From Allodiplogaster sudhausi (lineage: Eukaryota; Nematoda; Chromadorea; Rhabditida; Diplogasteridae), in the NCBI GenBank assembly GCA_945643635.1, contig CALZFC010000066.1:1195501-1259500 (forward strand): a stretch of 64,000 nucleotides of DNA. Reading direction: 5' to 3'. The translations under genes were made by a program, and so were the position numbers. The notes under the pieces are model-generated. The model worked only from the letters and a program-made list of their open reading frames with translations, was not told the origin of the DNA and searched no databases. Within the stretch, counting starts at the first letter, position 1. Each line of letters opens with the position of its first letter. Shown here one piece after another: positions 27,503 through 38,163 of the stretch.

Positions 27503-28160
27503 GTAGTAAAGAGGAGCAGGTAGTATATCATGTATGTATATAAATGCAGAACGGACGGCAAATTGTACATTTTCCGCGATATGTTAAGATGTACAGATGC
27601 GTGAGAGGGCTAGTCTCTTCTAATTCGTTGTCTCTCAGCACTGACTGGCAGCCTGAACAGAGTACGCGGCAGGCAGCCATTCAGGAGCGCCGTTCTCAAG
27701 GCTGTCGCCGCCAGCAACATGGCCGGCACTCCCGACGCCATGTCTCTTCAACGCTTTTTACCTCTCTCCCCCTCTTTATCTCTCTCTCTCTATCTCTCTC
27801 TCTCACTCTCTTTATCTCTCTCTCTGTCTCTCTCTCTCCCTTTCTCTTTATCTCTCTCTCTATCTCTCTCTCTCTCTGTCTTTCTCTCTCTGTCTTTCTC
27901 TCTATCTCTCTCTCTCTTTCTTTCTTTCTCTCCTTCTCTCTCTCTCTTTCTCTTTTTCTCTCTCTCTACTCTCTCTCTCTCTCTCTTTCTCTCTCTACAG
28001 TGTCCTGGCGGATGACGCGGCATCTCGTTTCGTCCACCACGACGCGACTGGCATCCTGCCCCCTCTGCCTCGCACCCCTCGACTGGCTAATCGCCGTCTC
28101 CCCCCTCCAGTCCCTCCCAAGCCACGCCCTCCTCCAGATGAAAACACCTTCTACGGATGA
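21138..28160 (+). CDS. lev-10: LEV-10-like receptor: five CUB domains, LDLa, membrane helix (5' end missing)
   Basis: Twenty-four exons with consistent phases, from 21138-21292 to 28001-28160, give 865 residues without the N-terminus. CUB1 starts [10 protein letters not shown] and ends near 21916. CUB2 ([15 protein letters not shown]) covers 22668-23620. CUB3 starts at CDIRVESN (about 23650). CUB4 covers 24680-25350 and CUB5 25423-26017. The LDLa domain (26075-26200 plus the next exon) has its six cysteines with the [14 protein letters not shown] calcium motif. One membrane helix ([20 protein letters not shown]) follows at 27250-27310, then a basic stop ([14 protein letters not shown]) and a tail ending in [13 protein letters not shown], a likely SH3 ligand. 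This is the order in C. elegans LEV-10, which clusters acetylcholine receptors at neuromuscular junctions. GC donors follow exons ending at 24359 and 25892. The signal-peptide exon was not found. Confidence 0.9.
21631..21790 (+). repeat. 53-bp tandem repeat in a LEV-10 intron
   Basis: About three copies of a unit of roughly 53 bp built on cctcactttgcaagatgtct plus a CT-rich half fill the intron before the exon at 21800. The last copy runs into the acceptor (ccattgcag), so the repeat also supplies the polypyrimidine tract. Confidence 0.8.
22180..27995 (+). repeat. Microsatellites within LEV-10 introns
   Basis: CT-rich tracts occupy introns at about 22180-22280, 23720-23850, 25040-25195 and 27755-27997. 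(GA)n lies at 26222-26275 and purine repeat at 27405-27505. The 27755-27997 tract is about 240 bp of CT that ends directly in the acceptor ctctctacag of the last exon. The 1.0-kb intron 26201-27222 also has AT-rich unique sequence with two ctacagtaa motifs and no exon. Confidence 0.85.
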
Positions 28161-29739
28161 ATGGAGAATTTCCTCCTCCTGTATCCTACAGTCTATATCT
28201 TGAATCAATGTGATATCTAATGGTTTATTTTCACATATGCATATTACTTATTTGCCCGTTGGTGCTGTTTTCATTGCCTGTCAAACTCGTACTTATTTGT
28301 GAAGTTGATTGATCTAGGTGATTCTTCCATATGACATTGCTTTGTACTTCCTTACATTTGTGTCTGAAAGATGTATAAAGATATATTTTGGTCTCATAAT
28401 TGAAAAAGTGGAAGAAAAGCAGAAAAAGTGGTATAATAAGAAGATGAAACGGAGAAGGTGCTCTGCCTTGTTCACTTCTCATTCCTCTTCTTTCTCGCTC
28501 TCTTTTATGCCTTGAAAGCTGCCAACATTTCTCTTTGACATTTTCTTTCCTTCCGATCATCTCTCGCTGACTCCCTCTCCCTTTCATCTTTCTTTCTTTA
28601 TCTCTCCCTCCCTGCTCACTCTCCTTCCGCTCCTTACACACCCGTTGTCTTGGACAGGAGTGCCTGCCCCTCCCACGTTCTCTGCAGCAAAGCAAGTCAT
28701 GAAGAGGGAGAGAGCACGCGAACTCGAGAGGGTGTAGAGAAGAAATAGAGCCTGAGGCTGATCCCCAGAGAAGAGAAGAATTGATCAGCTTGGCAGGCGC
28801 CGGCTAAATGCCATCCACCAAGCTGATCATCGCCTGTCTGCCCTTTCCACTTCTCACCACCTTTCCATATCTTTGTTTTCTATGGCCTCTCTTCCTTTCC
28901 CTATCTCTCTCCTCCCTTTCTCTCTATCTTTCTCGACTTCCGATCTGCTTTTCAATCTTTTTTTCCATTCTTTTCTCTACTGTCGATCAATTCAGCCTCC
29001 TATCCGGATTTTGTTTGGTGATATGTATGCATCAATGAACTCTTTTAGCTAATCTGTCACCTCTTTCTCCTCTCACAATTGTTTGCGTTGTTTAACTTTC
29101 TTGGATCTATTCAAATGTTTTATTAGTAGAAATTGTCTTTTCCTCTGCTCAATATTACCGAAGTCTCTTTCTATTATACATTTTCTGGACGCTAGTTGGA
29201 TTACTATAAGTGAGTAGCCGAGATATGAATGTTTCATGTAAAGCGAAACATTGTGGGTTAACGAAAGCTTATGTTGAAGAGACAATATACAAAGGGAAAG
29301 AGAGAAAAAGGAAAGGGAGTGAGAGGGAGAATGAGCGGGAAAGAGCTGTGCAGATAAGCGAGAGAGTGAGTACGAGAGAGAGTGAAAAAAGAAGTAGAGA
29401 TAAGTGCGGACTAAAAAAAAAAGAAGGAAAAATGAGTGGACACTGGCTATTCTTTGTCAGAAGCTGTCCGCTTCTCTAGTCTCTTCCCCTGGCAAGAGAG
29501 ACTTCTCTAGTTGGAGTGGGGACTGAGAAGGGAGAGGCGATGACTCAGTCTCCTTTCTTCGGCATCTTCATGCAACTTCTTGCTCCCCATCCCCGTCATC
29601 TTGCGTTCTTCTCTTTCCAGCTTCTTTTTTAACACACTATTTTTTCCTTTTTTTTCTGTCCCTTCTCTAAGTTGTTCTCTCTCCCCTCCCCCTTTGGTGA
29701 TTCGTGCTGTTCCTTGGCTGCGCTTCTGTAAGAGTCGTA
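28161..29739. other. Spacer between LEV-10-like and UNC-95-like genes
   Basis: Contains the LEV-10 3'UTR, a CT-rich stretch at 28480-28640 and 28850-28990, and a purine-rich stretch at 29280-29440. No exon is supported. Both flanking genes are on the plus strand. Confidence 0.65.
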
Positions 29740-32559
29740 ATGGATTTGGAGTGGGAAGATGAATTCGATGAAGAGCTCTTCTCGTACCTTGAGGTAATGA
29801 CTGTCGGTTCAACTTCTTACCAGTGGAGTGGAGGGGGCGGTGGAGGCACCGAACGGCAATCAACTCATCGTTAGTTTACATCGTTTTTTCAGCTATGTCA
29901 AATATCGAGTCTGTACACGTACAAATAGCGTAGATTAGCAGATGTGATATCTGGGAGCGTCCTTGTTGTTATTGTTTGCAATGGTTGGCATGGTTGCGAT
30001 GGGAGCTCGATTCCCCCCGAACGCAAATGATTTTGCTTCTCTCAGGCGAATCGTGGCGCTCGGAGTCTCGCACTTCCCAGAGCGGAAGAAGCAGTCGTGG
30101 AGGAGGTCAGAGAATTCTATTCTGATCTCTGTGTTGACGTTGTCATTCAGAACACGCCGACTTCCGCTCAAGCAGTGGTTATCGTGCTCCTGAATTCAAG
30201 GATGACATCTCTAATGTTGATCGTTAGCAGTCATCCACATTGAAGACTTTTTTTTAATTTCCTCTTACTGTCTTCTTTTACTCTATCTTTTCTGCCTCTA
30301 AGATGTCTCTGCTGTACGAGACACCCTGGATGCGCTGGTTGAAGATGTAGAGCAAACAACAGAACTGATCAAGAGGAAGCAAACTGAGATGGTATGTCAT
30401 AAGACATCTCAGGCCTTTATTTATCTTGTACCTAATATTAATGTTATAAACAGATTCAATTTTTAATTTGATTGATTTTCAGCGAATGGAACGTCGCCAA
30501 TTTCAAACGGAAATGGAAGTGACTGGAAGGTTAGCAAATACTTTCTGTCTCTGCACATTTCTTGTTTCAGAAAATACTAATCTCATTTTGTATTAGAATG
30601 AGCATCGCTGATGGCGATGAGTGGTTGAATGCCCGTCTGAAGAGCGTAAGCAACGATGACATGAGGAATGAACTCGGCAAGGTCAAGAATGACAAGCGTC
30701 AGTCTTCACTCATTCCGGTCTTCCTCTCAGTCTTCACTCATTCCAGTCTTCCTCTCAGTCTTCACTCATCACTCATTCCAGTCTTCTTCTTCATTCCAGT
30801 CTTCCCCTCTTCCTTTGCAGGCCAGAATGCAGTGACGGACACCTTGGCCGCACTGGTCTACGATGTCAATGCAACAGCAGAAGTGCTCAGGAGAGGGTCA
30901 CTCGGCAGAGACAAGGGAAAGGGAAAGAGAATCGTTTCTCAGGTGCCTGCTCACTCATTCATTCCATTCTTCCACACGAAGCATATTCTTCCACACGAAG
31001 CAATTGAATAACTAACCTCCTAGGAAGTTGAATACAAACTTCGCTTGACTCCGGGCCCGGATGATGAACCTCTGTCCTCGCCAAAACCACAAGGACGTCA
31101 GTGCACCGTTCTCCGGCTTCAGATCTTCATTGGGACTTATGAATGTTTCAGCCCTGGAAGAGGAGAACTACACAGTGGATCAAGTGTCTCGAGACTACGG
31201 AGTTGAGCTCACCGAATCACAAACGTGAGTTTTGTTATTTATTCATAGAGTCAACATTACAGTCAATTTTAACATGTGTCACTCATGAATGAGCGAATGT
31301 TGATTAAAATTATGCATGTAGTAAATATGAAGAATTAATTCAACACACAACATGGAAATTCATGCAAGACAAAGAAGTTTATGACAAAGATTCAAATATC
31401 GAGGAATGGGAAATAATACAAGCCAAGGATTCAAGCGAAGAGGAAGGAAGGTGTGTTCTGTTCTGCAAGCTATGTAGCTAGGAGATATCAAGTTGATTGG
31501 AAAAAATAACGTGATTATTGCAGGAATAGCCTGAGACGGCGACGAGCACGGTCTGAAACTCCGAGGAGAACTCTTCAGATCGAGGTGTGCTGCAACCAGC
31601 TTCTCATTCTCAGCCCTCATCCTCTCTCTTCGCTCATGACAACACTATTCTCTCTTTCTCAGCCCTCTCCCTCTCTCTTTGCTCTCTCTCCAACCATCTT
31701 CTCTCTTTATCAGCTATCTCCCTCTCTCTTCGTTCTCTCTCTCTAACTCTCTTCTCTCTTTCTCGGCCCACTCACTCTCTCTTCGCTCTCTCTCCAACCG
31801 TCTCTCTTTCTCAGCCCTCTCCCTCTCTCTTTGCTCTCTCTCCAACCATCTTCTCTCTTTATCAGCTATCTCCCTCTCTCTTCGCCCTCTCTCTCTAACC
31901 CTCTTCTCTCTTTCTTGGCCCACTCGCTCTCTCTTCGCTCTCTTTCCAACCGTCTTCTCTCTTTCTCAGCCCTCTCCCTCTCTCTTCGCTCTCTAACCCT
32001 CTTCTCTCATTCTCAGCCCTCTCCCTCTCTCTTCGCTCTCTCTCCAACCCTCTTCTCTCTTTCTCAGCCCTCTCCCTCTCTCTTCGCTCTCTCTCCAACC
32101 CTCTTCTCTCATTCTCAGCCCTCTCACTCTCTCTTCGCTCTCTCTCCAACCCTCTTCTCTCTTTCTCAGCCCTCTCCCCCTCCTGCCAACCTCGTCATCT
32201 GCGCCTATTGCAACGAAGAAATAGACGGTCCAATTCTCACTGCCCTCGCCCCGAACTCGGACCGAGCTCAGAAGTTCCACACTTACCACTTCATGTGCAC
32301 TTATTGCCAGAAGGTTAGAACTATCATTTTGTCCTGCTCAGAGTTCTGTCTTTCTCTCTCTCTCCCTCTCTCTCTCTCCACCTCTCTTTTCCTCTCTCTC
32401 TCCCTCTCTCTCTCTCCCTTTTCGCAGGCCTTGAACATGCACGGAACGTACCGTGAGCATGACCGTAAGCCGTACTGCCACGACTGCTTCTACCGTCTCT
32501 ACAACGGTCTGATGTACGAGCCAGACGAGCATCAGCAACAAATTGAAAAACTCATCTAA
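29740..32559 (+). CDS. unc-95: UNC-95-like protein with one C-terminal LIM domain
   Basis: Fourteen exons chain in phase: 29740-29793, 29824-29869, 30046-30105, 30151-30222, 30303-30391, 30483-30529, 30597-30697, 30821-30942, 31024-31096, 31152-31224, 31322-31450, 31524-31584, 32170-32313 and 32428-32559, giving 382 residues. The start is acidic (MDLEWEDEFDEELFSYLE), a Gly/Ser-rich part follows, then helical coiled-coil-like sequence (LDALVEDVEQTTELIKRKQT) and a basic linker (NSLRRRRARSETPRR). The C-terminus is a single LIM domain: CAYC, then YHFMCTYC, then HDRKPYCHDCF. C. elegans UNC-95 is about 350 residues with one C-terminal LIM and acts at muscle dense bodies and M-lines. The weak point is exon 2 (WSGGGGGG), chosen for phase. 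Confidence 0.82.
30700..30800 (+). repeat. Short tandem repeat in a UNC-95 intron
   Basis: Copies of a unit of about 28 bp based on cagtcttcactcattccagt with a CT-rich tail lie between exons 7 and 8. The unit echoes the sequence at the exon 7 donor (gc/gtcagtcttcac). Confidence 0.75.
31590..32169 (+). repeat. 51-bp minisatellite repeating a splice-acceptor sequence
   Basis: About ten copies of a unit of about 51 bp fill the intron before the LIM exon. Each unit holds cttctctctttctcagccct, then CT-rich sequence with cttcgctctctctccaaccc. The true acceptor of the LIM exon (tttctcag/CCCTCTCC at 32169/32170) is the last copy of the same motif, so the intron carries a ladder of near-identical acceptor sites. 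Confidence 0.9.
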
Positions 32560-33182
32560 ACAACGATTCAATCGAGACAATAACAAAATATGAGCGAGTT
32601 TCTTTTCGATTTAAACGCCTTTAGCAGCTGTTCTTTACCATAATTCATGAGGCAATCTCACTCTAGTGTTTATTCCGCTTGTGGACATTTTTTTAGTAGT
32701 AACAAATTATATTCACAGAAGTGTATGCTGTATCCAAGTCATCTTTTCACTGCCAGTTGTGAAATTAAATGTTTATATGTATCTCAACGAGCATAGTCAC
32801 ACTCACTGATTACAATACAACAGTTTCAGCGTTTTAAAATGCAGATTCTGCAAACAGTGGCATGTAAAATGCCAACTAAAACCTATGCAGAATGAAAAAG
32901 CACGAAGCAAAAATGCCCGCCCCTTTCAAGGTCAGAAGAAAAACTAAGAAAACACTGGAGTCCCTTCATATCTGAACCTCACAATTGAACCAACAGCAAA
33001 ATGTTACTTTCTCTGTGTCTCACTGCATTAATACTCTCTCGCGGTCTGGCTGGTCACCTCTACTCTCTTCCTCTTCTGTACACTTTCTCCTCTTTTAATC
33101 TATGCCTCCCTCTAGTTTTCCAAAGTCCGATTAAATTGGGTCAGAACGTGCCCCATTCGTTCTCCGTTGTTCATCCCTGATC
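32560..33182. other. UNC-95 3'UTR and spacer to the dehydrogenase gene
   Basis: AT-rich, unique-looking sequence, with no exon seen and only a short CT stretch at about 33045-33090. The dehydrogenase ATG is at 33183. Confidence 0.65.
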
Positions 33183-35261
33183 ATGCCCGTTGCTATCATC
33201 ACTGGTAACGTTTATTTATTCCATGAATCGAAAGTGAATGGTCTTAGAGAAGAGAAGGTGGGAGTAGTTGTTGAGGGGCGTCGTCTGGTATCGGGGGGGC
33301 GTCTGCTCTTCTCTTCGCAGAACATGACTTCCGTCTGTCTCTGGCCGGCCGAGATGAAGCTTCCCTCCGGGCAGTCGCAGCCGAGTGCGTGGCCAAGGGA
33401 ATCAAGGAAGACAATGCTAGCTAGTTTCATGTCTTTTATCCTTCTGCAATCTCATTCCGTTATCAAAGCCCAGTTTAAAGGTTGTCATCACTCTCGGCGA
33501 TCTCACCAGTGGAGAAGTTTGCCGGAAAATCGTCAAGAACACAATCGACAAGTTCAATTCAATCGACACTTTGGTAAGCAATTCTTCCTATTGTTCCCTT
33601 TCTTATCTCTATAGCTACTTGTGTATTCTTCATCATTTCGTGTGTAGATACTTTAATAAAAAAAACGCAAAAAAACTTTTATTGGCAAATTTAGTTGCAA
33701 AATCATTTCCAAAAGCTAGCTCACTTTATGACCATCGCGAAAATTGACTTTTGGTTCAACATAATAGATTTTAAGCCGTTTTAGAATTTAAGAAATGTCA
33801 ATCCAAAAATATTCCATTCACGAACAAGTTCCCTATCATTCGTCTTCTTGTCATTCTCTCTATCGATTCTTCCCCCTTTCTACTTTTTAAGACAAATAAT
33901 TGTTTCTTTTTCTTTCTCTTTCGCAATTTTTTCGATTATAAACTGACGCTGTAAAATATTTATATACTAATGGTGGAATTGTTCTCTAAAAATATGTATA
34001 TATCAGGTTCGGGAGTATCAAAAGACCAATGAAAAAACTTCTTTGCAAATGATGCTGCTAGGAGCAACACTATAGTTTTGCACATTTTGGCCGCGAATAA
34101 TAAATAGTTAATGATTTTCATTGTAATATTAAATAATATTGAATTACTTAAACATAAAATAAATTACTTAAACGTACGATATTATGTACAGGTTTTTGCA
34201 CATTTCGGGCGCGTTTTTAAAGATTAAAAATAAAGTGTTATTTCGTGTGCCTTATTAGGAAATGATTGTGAAATAGTGCTTGCGTATGAATGAACAGGAT
34301 GTTGCACATTTTGGGAGCGCGATTGAGAAATCAAATATAAGCATTAAAAAAAAAATTAAAATTCAACATAACCTCAGAGTGTCGCTCTCTGAAAGCTAAA
34401 AGAGGAAGTAATTGATTAATGAATGAAATCGTACCTTGCACGGCAATTCAACCTGCCTTCAGAGAGAAAGAAGTTTGGCGAGAGATGCCGAGTTCTTTGT
34501 CAAGTCCATCGTGGCTACGATTCGTCTGCCGAATCCACTCAAATTTCTACTTTTATTCTTTTGCTTGACTTGATTTGATGGCTAACCGAAAGAAGGAGAC
34601 AGCCGTGCAGAGATGGCTGAAGTGACTGGGAGGAAGATCGCAGAGAGCCACGGCCTCTTCACTCAGAGAGTGCAGACAGTGGAGAAGGAAGGACTCAGAC
34701 TGAGGGGACTCGGCCAGGAGAAGAGCCGACAGCACGGCCAGCAGTCGGTGGTCCGGCTGCAGAGTCTCCAGCAACTCCGCCGCAGAGAACAGCTCAGCCG
34801 TCTGTGACTCTCCCAGACAGGAAGACAACTCCAGCCGGGTCAGCACGGCTTAAGGGCAGCTGATCACTTCTTCCACTTCCTCTCTACTTCTCTCTACTCT
34901 CTCCCTCTCTCCCTCTCGACTGATCTCTAACCGTGCTTGCCGACACGGAAGAGTTGATCGCGGCGGTCGAAGAAGGAAGCGACACGCAGCAGTTGAATGG
35001 GCACAATGCAGCCAGTAATTGCGCGTGTCTTCTCTTCCGAGGACAACTAAAATATTGTAATGTGCAGTGTTCTTTGTCTCCCCTTCTGCATTTCTACGTA
35101 GTCTTCTCGTACCTTGTGAAGGAGCGGAATCTTGTCAAGGTAGCCAGCAACTCTCTCCAAGAGGCCAAGCAATGCTGCTTCCACCGAAGGGGCGAAGAAT
35201 GGGACCTCCGAGTGTTCCAGCGAATCAACAGTCAGGAGGAATGCCTGCATCTCTCCTCCTT

Positions 35262-35311
<50 letters not shown>

Positions 35312-36562
35312 TACCTTGGTGATGCTCTCCACTAGCTGCTCAGTGCTGACAGCTCCGTCCTCCTCCTCCGTCTCTAGCGGAGACTGGGTCCACGCCTTTC
35401 TCATCTTTGCCTCAAGCCTTTGCAGACTTCGTCGCTCGCTGCGAATGAGGAGGGGTTAATTAGATAGAGAGTAAGAGGGAACTTGCCGATTCTCCTTGAT
35501 GAGCGTTCTCTTCTGAATTCGAGCACTTTCATCGAGCACCACTGCAATTGAACGGCTCCTTTCTTCGTCTACTTCTTCCTATTCTTTTAAACTCTTCTCT
35601 CTCTCCCACTAACATTCGGTGCTCATTCCCACGGCAATACACTTGAGGAATCTGCATCTTTGGCAGAGATTGCGAGTCTGCTTCTGGATCGGACACTTCT
35701 CTCCTTCTCTGCATTCATACTCGAGATGGCGCTGAAAGTTTCTCATTGTGGTAGTCGATGACTATGACGGTGGCATCATGCAGTTACTCTTTCATTTCTG
35801 ATTCATTCGAGCAAAGTGAGGACCTGAGAAGTCCGGCGGAAGAATCCCTTGCAGCCTTCGCAAGTTATTGCTCTGAAGCTAATAAGTACTCCATGAACAT
35901 TTCACTCCTTTTTGGATGGGTTTCTTGTTGTATCATATCTTTTATCTATCCTTTCTCTCTCTCTCGCACTCTCTCTTTCTTTCTCTCTTTATCTCCTTCT
36001 CTCTCTGTCTCTCACTCACCTGTAGTGCAGTCCAGTTGCAACATCACCGCAGACCGCGCATGGCTGCCCTTCGACCATATACGATGGCAGATACGGGGTA
36101 GCTGCCAGAAGGAGAGAACATTTAGGGTCACCAAGTGGGAAGAAGGTAGAGTGGGTGAGAGTGAGAGAGCTTGAAAGAGAGAGAGATAGAAAGAGAGAGC
36201 GACAGAGAGACCAGAAGGTATCACCGGATGCAACTTTCTTCGCCAGCAGGTGGCTTCCGCGATACGCTTGATCAGTTTACAACTTGACAGTATCAGAGGA
36301 ATCTGCAGAGCACTGCTCTACATATTTTCGCTCTCTTTCTTCTCTCTCTCTCTCTTTCTCTATTTTTCTATGTCTTTTTCCATCTTAGCGTTCTTTAGTT
36401 CTCAATCGCTATATCTCTTATCCCTATCCCTTCACTATAATTCGGCACGAACAAAGCAACCCTAATGCAGGGAGTAGTGCCAAGCAGAATGAATGGTAGG
36501 CAGGCCATTTGGAGGGGAGATGACGTCATCTCTGAAGATGCTTCCCTTGGTTGGATTGAGGA

Positions 36563-36614
<52 letters not shown>

Positions 36615-38124
36615 AGAGGGTGGAGAAGACGATGCAATCCGAAACCATCTGATTCAGTCATTCCAACTCTTTCTTGCATCTCTGCCACTCTCCCTGTCTC
36701 TCTCTCTCGCTCTCTCTCCGTCTGTCTGTCTTTCTCTCGCTCTCGCACTCTCCCACTCTGCATCTCTCTTTATACTCGCCCCTCATCTTCTGGTTGCGCA
36801 ACCGCCATCTTGCTTAGCTGGCACGGCTGATCAACAAGGTGCGTCCTTCGGCTGAGGACGAGACCTTGTGCCATCCGGGTCATAGTACTCTCTCTCTCTC
36901 TCTCTCCCTCTTTCTCTCTCTTTTTCTCTATCACTCCTTGTAGGTCTACTTCTCTCATTCTCTCTATATATTTTCGATTCTCTCTCTTATCCTCTCTTCC
37001 AGCTCTCTTCCCACTAGCTTATCTCTCTAGTAGAGAGGGTAATGCCACCATTTCTTTCTTTATATTTATGATAAAGCCTAGATTTTTTTCACACTCTTCC
37101 TGGATTTCGTAAAAAAACGCGTTTTTTTTCTGGACTTACCCTTTGTACTTCATCCTGGCTTAGATCTTCCGAGTACACTCAACATGCTACAGTAATCTGA
37201 GATAGCGTACTTATAATTCCATAGAAAGTTGGTGCGTGGTTAGCATATAATAAGCTCTAACACAAGAATAATACTAATCATATTAGGAATGCCCCGTGTA
37301 AATGCTTGCTCATGGTGTCTGCATATATTTAAAGTGTGCGAGGAATACCGAATGACTCGAGGCTGAGAGGCCAAGGCAATTGGAGTTGATCGCAACTTTT
37401 GAATATTAAAATATGACTATTTTTTTTTTATAAATCTGGATGATACAACCAGATGAAATCCTTCCTGTCAGCATAATTCATGGGACTGACAGCAGGAGCT
37501 TTATTTGGCATCGCGTAGCGGAGGGCTAAAACCAAACTCGAAAAAAGAAAGATGGTGAGAGAGAGAGAGGGTAAAGAGAGTCAGAGTTACATCGAAAAAG
37601 GGTTATAATGACTGGTGTTCAAGGGGATATGAGTTGTATTTCACTTTCGTATTTTCTCAACATTTTCCTAGTTAAAGGGGCTCAATTGCCAGCTTTTACG
37701 CAAGGAAAAAGAAGCTGACCTTTGCTGCGGCAGCGGTTGCCGGAGGATGAAGTGACGTCCGTAGACATTGCGATGTCTGGTGGTTACTGTAGAAACAGTG
37801 GCAGGAGCGAGCTCCAGACCAGTCTGCTGCTAGTTCTCCTCAACTGTCAATGAGTGCGAAACAGTACACGACAGCTCTGCCTGTCGTTTTAGCCCTCCTC
37901 TCTCTATCTCTCTTTCACTTGCATTGTCTCTCTCCTCACTATCTCCACTCTCTACTCACTCTTCTCTCTTCACTCCCCTCTTCATTACATGCCCTTGCTC
38001 CGCCCCTGAATCTGCTGATTCAGCGCAGCTGCTAACTGTTAGGACTTGGGGCCGGGCTAGCTCGGGTCGGTGGTTGCGCAAGCGAGATGAGCAAGGCTGC
38101 TGCCCGCTCTATTCTCAACTAAAA

Positions 38125-38163
<39 letters not shown>

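Noticed and set aside
33321..33423. SDR exon 2 starting at the strong cag at 33320
   Set aside because: It would remove the TGASSGIG cofactor motif; starting at 33276 after a GAG acceptor restores it exactly and in phase.
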